From the NCBI GenBank assembly GCA_026636295.1, contig CP089453.1:124001-188000 (forward strand): DNA of 64,000 nucleotides, in the 5' to 3' direction. This document shows, in pieces, positions 42,621 through 52,363 of the stretch (positions within the stretch are counted from its first letter, which is position 1; every line of letters begins with the position of its first letter). The notes beneath the pieces were generated by a model. That model did no database searches. It saw only the letters and a program-made list of their open reading frames with translations, and was not told the DNA's origin. Source of the stretch: Medakamo hakoo (Eukaryota > Chlorophyta > Trebouxiophyceae > Coccomyxaceae). The translations under genes were made by a program, and so were the position numbers.

Positions 42621-45600
42621 ATGCTACCCCGCCGCCGCGGGCCCGCCGCCGCGGCTGGGGGCGCCGCCACCGGCCGCCCACCACCGGCGCCAGCCCCACC
42701 CTCCTTGTCCCGCATCCTGGCCGCGGTCGCTGGCGTTGCCGAGGCCGACGCCCGCGGCGGCTCGCAACAGCCGCAGCCTCCTCCTCCTTCCGCCGCCGCC
42801 GCGTCCCTCCGGGCCGCGCCGCGGGCCGCCCTCGTTTCCGTGCTGGAGACCATGCGCCAGGTGGGTGAGAGGCTGGGACTGGGTACGAGGGCGTGGAGAC
42901 GGCTTTGCTCTCTGCACGCCACACTCCACCTCCTCACCCGCCCCTTCTCATCCATCCACCAGTTCTCGCACCGCCTCTCCCTCTCCGCCTCCCTCCCCGA
43001 CCGCCTGCAAGCCGAAGCCGTCCGATGCGCGTCTGTCCGCCTGGCGACTGTCTTGCACGGCGCGCCACCGCCGCAGGGCGACGGCCTGGCGGCGCTGTCA
43101 ACGGAAGAAGACATCCCGGACGAAACCAAGGCCGCGCTGTTCGATCCAGCCTCGCTCGGCGCGCTGCTGCTGTCGGGTGGTCCCGCGCGCCGCACCTCGG
43201 CGGACGCCCTGACGGCGGGCAACGACGCAGTGGCCGTCTGGACGCTGGCCCTGACCGGCCTGACCCGGCAGGCGCGGCTGGAGGCGCTGCCGCAGCTGCC
43301 GCCACCCCTCCACCCGCCGCCGCACCGGGCGTCGACCGCCCCTCGGCTCGGCGCGTCCCTCGCCACGACCGCGCCCGTCCTGGGCGACCACCTGCGCCGC
43401 CTGGTCGGGCCGGTGGCCGCGCGGCACACCCTGACCGCACCGCCCGCGCCGGGCGGGGCGACAGCGGCGCTCGTTTGTGGCGCCCGGCCAGCCCAACCGC
43501 CCCCACGGGCGCCGCGTGCGGCCTCAGCCTCCGCCCCCTCCTCCATCCGGCGCGCCGCCCTGGGCGGCCGCGCGCCCGCCGCACCCGACGAAGCCGACCC
43601 CGCCGACCTGGGGGTCCTGGCCGGCCGCCTGGAGCTGCTGACGTCGCGGGCCCCACCCACGGTCCCCACTCTTTTATCCGTGCTGGAAGGACGCGCCCGC
43701 CTGCTCACGCCCGACGCGGCTGCGCTAGCCGCGCGGGTCGAGTCCACCCGCGACCGGGCGCTCGCCCTGGCTGGAGCTGTGCACGGCGGCGACGCACGCG
43801 CCCGGGCGGCGGCCGTGCTGGCGGGCGAAGCGGAGACGGTAGCCACGCACGCCCTGCTGCGTCCGCCCGCCTCGCGGGCGGCTGCGGCCAAACTCCAGGC
43901 GGGCGTGTCGGCCGCGCACGAAGAAGTGGAAGCCGCGGCCGCGGCCGCGCGCGCCCCCGCCGCGCGCGAACGCCTGGCTTTCCTCCGCGCCACGGACATG
44001 GAGGCTTACCTCCGCGCGGCTCGCGCTGAAGCCTCCGACCGCGTGCGTGGTTTACTGTCCCAAACCGACAAAGTCCTGCGCTCGCTGGCCGACCGCCTGG
44101 GCGTGGAGGTGGGCGCCGCCGCGGCCGGCGCGCCCGGCGCTCCCGCAGTCGAAGACGCGCTGGCCGCCAGCGAGGCCGCCTGGGCCGGCTTGGCCGCCCG
44201 CCTGGCCGCGGACGACCTGGCGTCCCAGCCCTCCCGCCTGGCTGGCGAGCTGCGCCCGTACCAGCTGGACGGCGTGCGCTGGATGGTCGGCCTGGCCGAA
44301 AAGGGCGTCAACGGCGTGCTGGCCGACGAGATGGGCCTGGGCAAGACGGCCCAAACGCTCGCGGCCTTTTGCGCGCTCCACGCCCGCGGCGCCAAAAAGC
44401 CCTTCCTCGTCGTCGCGCCGTCCACCCTCCTCACCAACTGGTCCGACGAAGCCAGGGCCTGGGTCCCGCACATGGCCGTCACCGTCTACCGCGGCACGCC
44501 CGCCGAGCGGGACGCCCTGTGGGGGTCGGCCATCAAGCCCGTCGGCGGGCGGGGCGGCCCGTGCGCGGGCGCGGACGTCGTCGTCACGAGCTACGAGTTT
44601 GCCATGTCCGCGGACGACGCGCGCCGCCTGGGCTCTGTCGGCTGGCGGACGGTCGTCGTCGATGAAGGCCACCGCCTGAAAAACGCGGCGTCCAAGCTGA
44701 CGGCGGCGCTGGGCGCCTACCGCGCCGACGGCCGCTTCCTGCTGACGGGCACGCCCCTCCAAAACCGCCTGGAGGAGCTGTGGGCGCTGCTCCACTTCCT
44801 CATGCCGGCGGCTTTCCCGTCGTCCGAAGAGTTTGCGGCCTGGTTTGGCGGGTGCATGGGCGGTGCCGGCGCGAGCGCGGCCGCCGGCGCCGGCCCGGCG
44901 TGCGACGAAGCGGTGCTGCTGGACGAGGAAGCCCGGCTCCTGACGACGACCCGCCTGCACCAAGTCCTGCGCCCGTTTGTCCTGCGCCGCCTCAAAGCCC
45001 AGGTCGCGGCCGAGCTGCCGGCCAAGGTGGAAAAAGTGCTCACCGTGCCGGCGTCGGCCTACCAGTCCGCGCTCGTGGGCCTGGTCCGCGCGGCGCTGGA
45101 AGGGCGCGGCGGCGGCGCGCGCGGCGCGCCGCGCGGCGTGTCCAACGCGGTCGTCGAACTGCGCACCATCGCCAACCACCCCTTCCTGTCGCGCCTGCAC
45201 CCGGACGGCGGCCAGGCCGTGCTCGCCGGCGCCCACCCCCTCCACCCGGACCTGCGCGCGTGCCCCAAGCTGGAGGCCCTCGACCGCATCCTCCTGCTGC
45301 TGCACGCCGCCCGGCGCCGCGTCCTCGTCTTTGCGACGATGACGCGGCCGCTGGACACCATCCAGGCGGCGCTGGGCCGGCGGGGCCTGCCGTGCGAGCG
45401 CATCGACGGCGGCGTCCCCGGCCCCGACCGCGACGCGGCCGTCGCACGGTTCAACGACCCGGCGCCCGGGCCGTTTGCGTTCTTGCTGTCCGTCCGCGCC
45501 GGCGGCGTCGGCCTCAACCTGCAAGCCGCCGACACCGTCATCATGTACGACACGGATTACAACCCGGCGATTGATGCCCAGGCGCAAGGCCGGGCGCACC

Positions 45601-46703
45601 GCATCGGCCAGGACAAGGCCGTCCTCGTCATTCGCCTCCGCACGGCGGGCACCATCGAGGAACGGGTGCAAGCCGCTGCCGCAGGCAAGCAAGTCGCGGC
45701 CGACGCGTCCATCACGGGCGGCTTCTTCGACGGGCGGACGAGTGAAGCCGCGCGGCGGGACTACCTGCTGGGGCTGCTGCGCGGCAGTGGCGGGGGGGCT
45801 CGTGGGGACGGCGGTGAGCCCGACGGCGGCGGCCCGCCCGTCGGCCCTCCATCCGACGCCGCCCTCATCGCCCTGCTGCAGCGGCCGGGCGCGCCGGAGG
45901 GCGAGGCGGCGGTGTTGTCGGCCGCCGCTGCCGCCCGGGCCGCGCACGAGGCGGCACTGGCCGGTGGTGTCCTGTTCTCCCGCGTCTTGACGCCGGCCGA
46001 AGCGGAACCGCTGTCGACCGCTGCGGCCGAGGCGGCCGCGCCCCACCCGCCCACGCCGCTGAGCCAGCTGGGCCGCGGCAAGCGGGTGCGGGTGCCGGTA
46101 CTGCAGCCAGTGGTTGACGATGGTGGTGGTGGTGGTGGTAGTGGTGGTGGTGGTGAGCGGAAGCGTGGGCGGCCGGCCCGGGTGGCGGCGCCCTTCCCTC
46201 CCCCACCGCCGCCACCTCCTCCGCCCTCGCCGCTTGCCGCGGCCTCACCTGCGCCCACCCCACCGGCTGTGGTGGTGCACGACGAGCGGGAGGCGGCGCC
46301 ACCGCCGGCCGAACCAGCGCCCACCGCGCCCGCCGCGGCCGAGGTCGAGCCACCTCCTCTGCCGCCGCCACCTCCACCTCCTCCACCCGCGCCGCGCCCT
46401 GCCGCCCCGCCCGCGCCGGCCGGCCCACGCCTGACGTCGCGACAGTGGGCGCTGCGCGAAGCGGCGGCCGCGGCTGCTGCTGCTGCTGCTGCGTCTCCCG
46501 TGCCGCCCGCGTCGCCTCCTCCTCCTCCCCCTCCCCCTCTACCCGCCCTGTCCCCTGGCTGGGCCGCGACGGTCGTGCCCGTGATCGCTGTGACGGCGTC
46601 CGCCATGGACATCGACTGGCCGGACGGCGGGCTGGGGGACGGTGGTGAGGGCGGCGATGAGGCCATGGTGGTGGAGGTGGTGGTGGGTGGTGCGGCCGAG
46701 TGA
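42621..46703 (+). CDS. SNF2-family chromatin remodelling ATPase, BRM/SYD type
   Basis: Exons 42621-42860 and 42963-46703 give 1326 residues. The N-terminal half is Ala/Pro-rich with a helical HSA-like region ending ERLAFLRATDMEAYLRAAR and LLSQTDKVL, the post-HSA signature of SWI/SNF ATPases. Helicase motifs are complete: DEMGLGKTAQT (Lys541), DEGH (647-650, as in BRM/SYD), TGTPLQN, RAGGVGLNLQAADTVI and QAQGRAHRIGQ, then the SnAc-like SITGGFFDGRTS. An AT-hook core (KRGRPAR, about 1150) lies in a Gly/Pro-rich tail. There is no bromodomain. Chromatin remodelling is inferred from family. The 102-nt intron is a multiple of three with no stop. Confidence 0.92.
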   Translation: MLPRRRGPAAAAGGAATGRPPPAPAPPSLSRILAAVAGVAEADARGGSQQPQPPPPSAAAASLRAAPRAALVSVLETMRQVGERLGLGTRAWRRLCSLHATLHLLTRPFSSIHQFSHRLSLSASLPDRLQAEAVRCASVRLATVLHGAPPPQGDGLAALSTEEDIPDETKAALFDPASLGALLLSGGPARRTSADALTAGNDAVAVWTLALTGLTRQARLEALPQLPPPLHPPPHRASTAPRLGASLATTAPVLGDHLRRLVGPVAARHTLTAPPAPGGATAALVCGARPAQPPPRAPRAASASAPSSIRRAALGGRAPAAPDEADPADLGVLAGRLELLTSRAPPTVPTLLSVLEGRARLLTPDAAALAARVESTRDRALALAGAVHGGDARARAAAVLAGEAETVATHALLRPPASRAAAAKLQAGVSAAHEEVEAAAAAARAPAARERLAFLRATDMEAYLRAARAEASDRVRGLLSQTDKVLRSLADRLGVEVGAAAAGAPGAPAVEDALAASEAAWAGLAARLAADDLASQPSRLAGELRPYQLDGVRWMVGLAEKGVNGVLADEMGLGKTAQTLAAFCALHARGAKKPFLVVAPSTLLTNWSDEARAWVPHMAVTVYRGTPAERDALWGSAIKPVGGRGGPCAGADVVVTSYEFAMSADDARRLGSVGWRTVVVDEGHRLKNAASKLTAALGAYRADGRFLLTGTPLQNRLEELWALLHFLMPAAFPSSEEFAAWFGGCMGGAGASAAAGAGPACDEAVLLDEEARLLTTTRLHQVLRPFVLRRLKAQVAAELPAKVEKVLTVPASAYQSALVGLVRAALEGRGGGARGAPRGVSNAVVELRTIANHPFLSRLHPDGGQAVLAGAHPLHPDLRACPKLEALDRILLLLHAARRRVLVFATMTRPLDTIQAALGRRGLPCERIDGGVPGPDRDAAVARFNDPAPGPFAFLLSVRAGGVGLNLQAADTVIMYDTDYNPAIDAQAQGRAHRIGQDKAVLVIRLRTAGTIEERVQAAAAGKQVAADASITGGFFDGRTSEAARRDYLLGLLRGSGGGARGDGGEPDGGGPPVGPPSDAALIALLQRPGAPEGEAAVLSAAAAARAAHEAALAGGVLFSRVLTPAEAEPLSTAAAEAAAPHPPTPLSQLGRGKRVRVPVLQPVVDDGGGGGGSGGGGERKRGRPARVAAPFPPPPPPPPPPSPLAAASPAPTPPAVVVHDEREAAPPPAEPAPTAPAAAEVEPPPLPPPPPPPPPAPRPAAPPAPAGPRLTSRQWALREAAAAAAAAAAASPVPPASPPPPPPPPLPALSPGWAATVVPVIAVTASAMDIDWPDGGLGDGGEGGDEAMVVEVVVGGAAE
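46116..46156. repeat. GGT triplet run encoding poly-Gly
   Basis: About a dozen GGT codons, broken by AGT, encode a Gly linker just before the AT-hook of the SNF2 protein. Confidence 0.8.
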
Positions 46704-46737
46704 ATGTACAAGTCCTGCGTTTTCTTCCTTTCTTTCT

Positions 46738-46742
46738 TTACA
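46738..46742 (-). promoter_or_regulatory. Putative poly(A) signal TGTAA (HNH-like gene)
   Basis: On the minus strand TGTAA lies 13 nt beyond the stop codon at 46756, in the 52-bp gap to the convergent SNF2 gene's stop. Confidence 0.5.
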
Positions 46743-46755
46743 ACTGAAGATTATT

Positions 46756-48514
46756 TCAACGTCGCGCGATGCTAGACGCCGCGCCTGGTGGGAGTGAGTG
46801 GGTGTGGAGAGAGAGTGTGTGTGTGTAGTGTGCGTGAGAAAAAAAACTGGAGAGATGGGAGACAGCGTGTGAGATGGGCCGTGAAACGAAAAAAAAAACG
46901 CACTCGCCGCCGCGGCTTGCATGCGCCCGACCGCCGCCGCCAGGTCGTCCAAGGCACTCTTGTCTAGGTCGATGCCGGCGAAGGGGCCCGTCGCCCGGGA
47001 GCCGTTGCCCCAGCCGCCGCCGCCGCTGCCAAACCGCCCGCCCCGCCCCGGCGGCGACACTCGCGCTGGGTCGGCGTAGTGGCGCAGGCCCACGAGCGTG
47101 CCCGCGTAGTACCAGGGCCGGGACCCGCCAGCATGCAGCTGCAACGTGCGCGCCCCCGTCCGCACGGCGGCCGCCTGCCGGAAAGAACAGGGCCGGCACT
47201 GCGGGAAGTAGCGCTGGGTGACGGGGTTGAGGCCCAGAGCGTCTTTGACGCGCCAGCCCAGGGCCGCGCGGTGGCGGGCGAAGAAGGAGGTTGAGGTGCG
47301 GCTGGAGGGCGGTGGGTGTGGAGACAGAGGGCGTGGTGCGTGAGGTCGGAGGAAGAAAACGCCGGCTTCCCGGCCTCCACCCCCGGCCCGTCAAGAAAAA
47401 GAAACTCACGTCAGCTTGCGGGGCGCGAGCTTTTTCGCACTCGCACCACCACCCAGCCCCGCGGCTCTGAAGACCGCCTTCCCGACCTCCCACGTCGCTT
47501 TCACGGCCGCGCCAGCGACCGCGTCGATGCTCAGGCCAGACGACGACGCGTACTTGCCGGCCGACGCGCGGGAGGACGACGCCGACGCGTTGGCGGCCGC
47601 CACCACAGCCCGCCCCGTCGGGCTGGACGCCAAAAACTGGGAGACGGCCGCGGCCGCCGACGCCGCGGTCGACCCGCCGACACCGTACACGTCTTTGTTG
47701 GGCGGGATGTGGTCGCCCACCACGCGGCCGCGCCGGCTGCCGCAGTGGTGGCAGCCATCCCGCCGGAACAGGCGGACCAGCTCGCCCTTGGACGTGCCCT
47801 GGGCGTACGCCGAGCCGGGCGCGGGCAGGGATTCCACGGCGCACGCGCCCGGCTTGACCAGGTCCGAGGGCAGGAGGGTGCGGTACCGCCCGCCCATGGC
47901 CTTGAAGAGCGCGATGCCCAGCGCCGCGTCCAAGAACACGTCCCGGCGGCGCCAGGTGGGCGGCGGCGGGGCGGGTGGTGGCGGGTCGCCGCGCCGGACG
48001 GCCCGGGCGGCCATGGAGTGGCGGGCGGCGAGGGATGCCTGGCCGGCGAGGGCGGACGCCACACCCACCCCCACGCAACCCGCCGCAGAGGCGAGGAGTG
48101 GGGTGGCGCAGGACAGGCGCAGGCCGTAGCAGGTGAGCTGGTGGAGGGGTGGTGGTGTTTTTTTTTTTTTTGAGTGGGGCTTTTTCCGAGTTGAGTTGGC
48201 GGGCGCGCAGCCTTTGTTTCAACCTGGACCGCATCCCATCGGCAAGCTGGCTGACGTCCAGGTGCTCCTGTAGAGGCCGAAGACGGGTGGCGTGCGCGTG
48301 GCACGCTGCGTGTGCGTGCAGCACCGTCACGTCCTGCGCGCGGGCGCCGACGCATTCGCGCCCCCCTCACCTGCGTCGCCGCCATGCCCACAGTGAACGC
48401 CGCCGCGGACGCGGCGGCTTGGAGGGCAAAGGGGACGGCGGGCTGGGCCAGCGTGCAGACGCCCGTGGCCAGGGCCGCGGCCGGGTGGTCGCCCGACGCG
48501 CGCTGAGACGGCAT
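46756..48514 (-). CDS. Uncharacterised membrane protein with HNH-like zinc motif
   Basis: Four exons (48514-48371, 48137-47410, 47301-46904, 46784-46756) join in frame to 432 residues. The N-terminal 95 residues contain hydrophobic Ala-rich segments that may cross a membrane. A conserved-looking core follows: DGCHHCGSRRGRVVGDHIPPNK (Cys177, Cys180, Asp190, His191), then after a variable Ala/Ser spacer QRYFPQCRPC (Cys326, Cys329). Cys-x2-Cys, Asp-His-x-Pro-Pro, Cys-x2-Cys is the layout of a treble-clef HNH finger; the second pair is restored across intron 2. The C-terminus (RPWYYAGTLVGLRHYAD) also looks conserved. I do not recognise a named family. Nuclease activity is not established. The 233-bp first intron contains an open stretch (48330-48200) that I could not fit as an exon. 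Confidence 0.7.
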
Positions 48515-48538
48515 CTTGCTCGAGTTCAGTGCAATGAT

Positions 48539-48588
48539 GAGAGAGAGAGAGAGACAGTGGGCACACCTGCTCTCTCTCTCTCTCTCTC
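48539..48588. repeat. (GA)n ... (CT)n inverted repeat
   Basis: A GA run (about 48539-48553) is followed 16 nt later by a CT run (about 48570-48588). The two could pair into a hairpin. It lies 25 nt upstream of the HNH-like gene's start, between it and the subtilisin gene's 3' end. Confidence 0.75.
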
Positions 48589-48631
48589 ACGTTTTCTTTT
48601 TTTCCATCTCCATCCAACCACGACCCCCACT

Positions 48632-50366
48632 CTAGTCCTGTCCCACGTACAGCAGCCCGTCCGTCGTGCCCGGCAGCATCAGCTGGCGCGGACCCCGCTC
48701 TCCACCCTTGACGGCGCCGGCCGTCGCGCCTCGCTTGATGAAAGCCACGACCTCGGCCGGCCTGGCCGTCAAGTTGCGAGCCAAAAACAGCGCGGCCGCG
48801 CCGGCGACGTGCGGCGCGGCCATGGACGATCCGGACGCAAATGTGTAACTCCGGCCGGACTCTGGATCCGAACAGCGATGCGTGGCACCGCACGCAGAGA
48901 CCACATCCACGCCTGGCGCGAAAAGCGAAACACAGCGCCCCGTCGAACTGAAAGGGTATGGCGGCATCGCCCGCCGCCCGCCGCCGACCTCAAACTTGTC
49001 CACGAGATCCGCGGCCGCGACGGCGAGCACGCCAGATTCCGGTTCCCCACCCAGGGCCGCGGGCAGCGTGTCGCACGCGTCGTCGCCGGGTCCACCGTTC
49101 CCGGCCGCGGCCACGACCGTCACGTTGGTCGCGACCAGCGCGCGCACGGCCGCCTCGACCGCCTCCGCGTCCGCCGCGTGCTGCGGCCCTTTGCTGGCGG
49201 CGGGCGTCCCCAAGGACATCAAGGCCACCGCGCCCGGGAGGGGGGACCCGCGGTCGGCCGCGGACCGGCGGGTCGCGACGATGGCGTCCAGGGCGGCGAC
49301 CAGGGCGGAGACGCGGCCGGCGCCGCCGCCGTCGAGGACGCGGTAGGAGACCAGGTCGGCCGCGGGCGCGACGCCGACCAGCGCGCCCACCGCCGTCGAG
49401 GCGGTGTGCGTGCCGTGCCCGTCGTCGTCCCGCCCATCACCGCCTGTGAGGTCCGCGGCCACCGTCGCCCGCCCGCCAAACTCGCGGTGGTTGGTGAAAA
49501 CGCCGGTGTCTAAGTGAAAAATTTTGACGCCGGCGCCGCCCGCGGTCGCAGGGTCGGGGCGGTAAGACCCGTCCCGCGCGCCTTTCCGGTTGTCCAGGAC
49601 GTCCAGGTTCCACAAAGACGCCGGCGCGGCTCGAATCGGCCCGCTCCCTTCACCCGGCACGTCCAGCGTGGCCGTCCCCGCGGCCAGGCTGTCAAACGGC
49701 TCTTCACCACGGCGCGACGCCGGCAGTTCGCCGTGCGTGACGAGCTGGAGTAAGGAGCGGCGAGGCGGAGGGCGCAGGGCGGGCTTGCTGCCGTCAGCGG
49801 AGCGTGGGAGGGCTGTTTTCCCGTCGGGATGGACACGAACGCGGGTCAGGCCGCAGGCCGCCAGCGCGCCCAGGTCGGCGGGCGTGAGCGCGGTCGCGGC
49901 CAGGCCAACCAACGCGGACGTGTACAGGTGCGAGCACCGCGCGGTGAAGGGCGTCAGGCAGAGTGGGCGTGGCGACGTCGTGTTGACGCGGCAGGCGGCC
50001 GTGAGGATGGAGACGGCGGATGGCGAGGGCTGTGTGGTGGATGGGTGAGGGGGTGGGATGGGGGCGGGTGGTTTTTGAGGGTCGACGCGCGACCTGCGCG
50101 ATCTGAGACTGACGCCTCTCCCGGCGCCTTCCACGCCCACCGACACGTGTCGGTGGTCCACCGGCGAGTTCTCCAGCACACACAATGGCCCCTGCCTCCT
50201 CCCCGCGCACCTCCACCACCGTGAGCAGGACGCCGCGGTCGCCGGCCAGCACGGGCGCAGCGGGCGGGGCGGGCACAGGCAGCATCGGCGCGGTGTACGC
50301 CCAGCCCGCCCAGCCGACGAGCGCGGCCAGGACCAACAGGCAGAGGCTGCGAGCCACGCACTCCAT
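48632..50366 (-). CDS. Subtilisin-family (S8) serine protease, secretory
   Basis: The start encodes a clear signal peptide or anchor (ARSLCLLVLAALVGWAGWAY). The catalytic exon (50029-48632) carries the S8 triad in order: Asp in IFHLDTGV, His in DGHGTHTAS, oxyanion Asn in AAAGNGGPG, and Ser in SGSSMAAPHVAGAA; spacing resembles proteinase K. The region before the catalytic domain probably acts as the inhibitory propeptide. Exon 1 begins at 50366; its end is ambiguous, because donors after 50211 (GAG|GTGCGC) and after 50094 (CAG|GTCGCG) are both phase 0, giving 517 or 556 residues. The substrate is unknown; a vacuolar or extracellular role is inferred. Confidence 0.85.
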
Positions 50367-50840
50367 GGTGATGTGAGTGTGGGGGTCAGCGGGCGCGGGG
50401 GACGGCGTCGTTTGTGCGGCGGCGAAGAGGAGGGGGCTGCAGCTGGTGCGAGTGGGGTAGGGATGACCCGACCTGGATGGATTCCATGGAAAAAAAACAT
50501 ACACAGGCTCTCTCTCGGCGCGCACAATGTTGCACGCACACATCACTCTCACTCAACGCATCACCCTGGGGGTCCGTGCCCGGCCAGCCTTGTCCGGCAA
50601 GGGAGGGGCGGGAACCAATCGTCCCCCCGCTCCCAAATGTCCGCACAAGCGCCCGACCCGCGTCCCCCCCTCTCTGTCTCTCTCAGTAGTCGATCTCAGT
50701 CTCGCTTCTCTCTCACCCGCTGCGCCCATCACATCCGCCGCTGCTCTCGCCCTCCCCTCCCTCCCGTCCCGGCAGTCCTACAACGCTGGGTGTTGCCTAA
50801 GAATGATTGCCAGAGACGGCAGGTGTTTTTGAGTCCCCCC
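50367..50840. other. Intergenic stretch, patatin-like 3' end to subtilisin promoter
   Basis: These 474 bp hold the subtilisin gene's promoter and the patatin-like gene's 3' end. CT-rich repeats lie at 50670-50720. No gene is visible. Confidence 0.5.
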
Positions 50841-51794
50841 TCAAAACTGCCACCGGCCTTCGAGCGCGGCCCTCACAGCCGGCCGGGCGCGCGACCGCGC
50901 CGACGCCAGCTGCCACTCGAAGTCGCCCAGGGACAGGAGGGAGACTCCCGATTTAGGCGATTTGACGAGGACGACCCGGCCCTCGCCCGTCGACGCGACG
51001 TCGTCGTCGCCCGAAAAGGCCGACGACCGGCCGATGAGGTGGACGAGGGCGGGGGGCGGGGGCGCGCCCCGCCCGCCGCCGCCCGCCGCCGCCCGGCGCC
51101 GGGCGCGCCACTGGCGCAAGCCCGTCCGGTCCACGACGCCGCCGTCCTTGAAGGGGCCGGCGCGTTCCCGGCCAGGAATGGAGACAGGCGCGAAGAGGGC
51201 AGGGATGGCGGCGGACGCGGCGACCGCTTCGGGCAGCGGGCCGGACGCAATGATTTCGTGCGTCCCGTCCTTGCGGACGACGCCGACCGCAAACTCGCGC
51301 GGCAGGTCTTCAAACGTCGGCGGGACCAGGTCGCGTAACCGGGCGATGACGGCTTCCATCGTCAACAGCCCCGACCAGGGCCGGGCGCACGGCCGCAGGC
51401 GGGCGATGGGCGGGACGGCCGACAGCTCGGCCGCGAGCCGCGGCGGGGAGTGGCCCGCGCACCAGAGGGCGCCCGTCAGAGCGCCGGCGGACGTGCCCAT
51501 GACGGCGCCCACAGGCAGGCCCGCGTCCTCCACGGCCTGCAAGAAGCCCGCGTGCGCGGCAAACGCGAGGAAGCCGGAGGAGAGGATGACGTCGACGGGC
51601 CCGGTCGCCGTCGAGGCGGGCGTGCCCGCCTGGCGCTCGTGCTGGTGGGCCCAGGCTGGGGACGCCGCGGTCGCCGCGGCGGAGGCTTTGGACGGGCGGG
51701 CTGTTGGAGGGAGGGCGGAGGGAGGGGGGTGAGGGGGAGCTCTGTTTCCCCGGCCCGTCGCAACCGCCGCGGCGCGGGCAGGACCACGCTCCAT
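50841..51794 (-). CDS. Patatin-like phospholipase/acyl hydrolase
   Basis: Single exon, 317 residues. The patatin catalytic dyad is present: nucleophile Ser102 in GTSAG and Asp217 in KDGG; the oxyanion loop is LSSGFLAFAAHAGFL (residues 71-85). Patatin-like proteins hydrolyse acyl chains from membrane or storage lipids. The N-terminal 65 residues are Ala/Pro/Arg-rich and could be a plastid or mitochondrial presequence. Start is the first ATG in frame; the frame stays open upstream without another ATG. The C-terminus is rich in Arg and ends RAALEGRWQF. Substrate is unknown. Confidence 0.82.
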   Translation of the reverse strand: MERGPARAAAVATGRGNRAPPHPPPSALPPTARPSKASAAATAASPAWAHQHERQAGTPASTATGPVDVILSSGFLAFAAHAGFLQAVEDAGLPVGAVMGTSAGALTGALWCAGHSPPRLAAELSAVPPIARLRPCARPWSGLLTMEAVIARLRDLVPPTFEDLPREFAVGVVRKDGTHEIIASGPLPEAVAASAAIPALFAPVSIPGRERAGPFKDGGVVDRTGLRQWRARRRAAAGGGGRGAPPPPALVHLIGRSSAFSGDDDVASTGEGRVVLVKSPKSGVSLLSLGDFEWQLASARSRARPAVRAALEGRWQF

Positions 51795-52363
51795 CACCAC
51801 GCTCGCCCGCCACGGCACGCTTTTTGCCTGGACTCTTTTGTTCCAGGACTCGTGTGCTGCCCTGTCCAGGCTGACACGGCAGGTGCGGGCAATGTGCGAG
51901 AGCACAGGCGGCGGGGCGGCTCCCGTCCTTGCGCGCTCGCGCCACGCCTACCAGCGCGGGGGAGCGCATTTGTGTCTCTCTCCGCCCGCCCAAAACCCCC
52001 GCCACACACACCTGCCTCCCGCCGAGTCGGGCCGGCCAGACAGGTGGGCGCTCGCTGCACGCGCGCGACCGGCCGCATTTTTATTGGAAACGCGAGAAAT
52101 GAAGCCTTCCCCGGCCGCGGAAGGGCTTTTGGCGGTGTGTTCAGTAGAGGAGCAGAGCGCGGGCGGAGGAGCGGCGCTGCCGCTGCCTCTCACTCCTTTC
52201 TTTTCGCAGGCGAGGCTCTCTCACCACGCGCGCCGCTCAATCCTGCGACTTCCCCACGCTCTCCGTGCACACGCCTGGACGCACCGTGACCTCAACTAAA
52301 CACACACGCACACACACGCACGCACCGCCGTTGAATTTTCCGTCCATACGCGAAGAGAGAATC
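51795..52363. other. Divergent promoter interval, patatin-like / SurE
   Basis: These 569 bp are the longest gene-free stretch. The SurE side has CA-rich repeats (52300-52325). I looked for tRNAs and small ORFs and found none convincing. Confidence 0.5.

Noticed and set aside
48200-48330. Possible extra exon (HAHAACHAHATRL...) in the HNH-like gene
   Set aside because: It looks protein-like but no donor keeps the frame into the next exon, which joins exon 1 correctly without it.
51795-52363. tRNA or small RNA gene in the longest gene-free interval
   Set aside because: No cloverleaf with the conserved B-box pattern could be recognised by eye.
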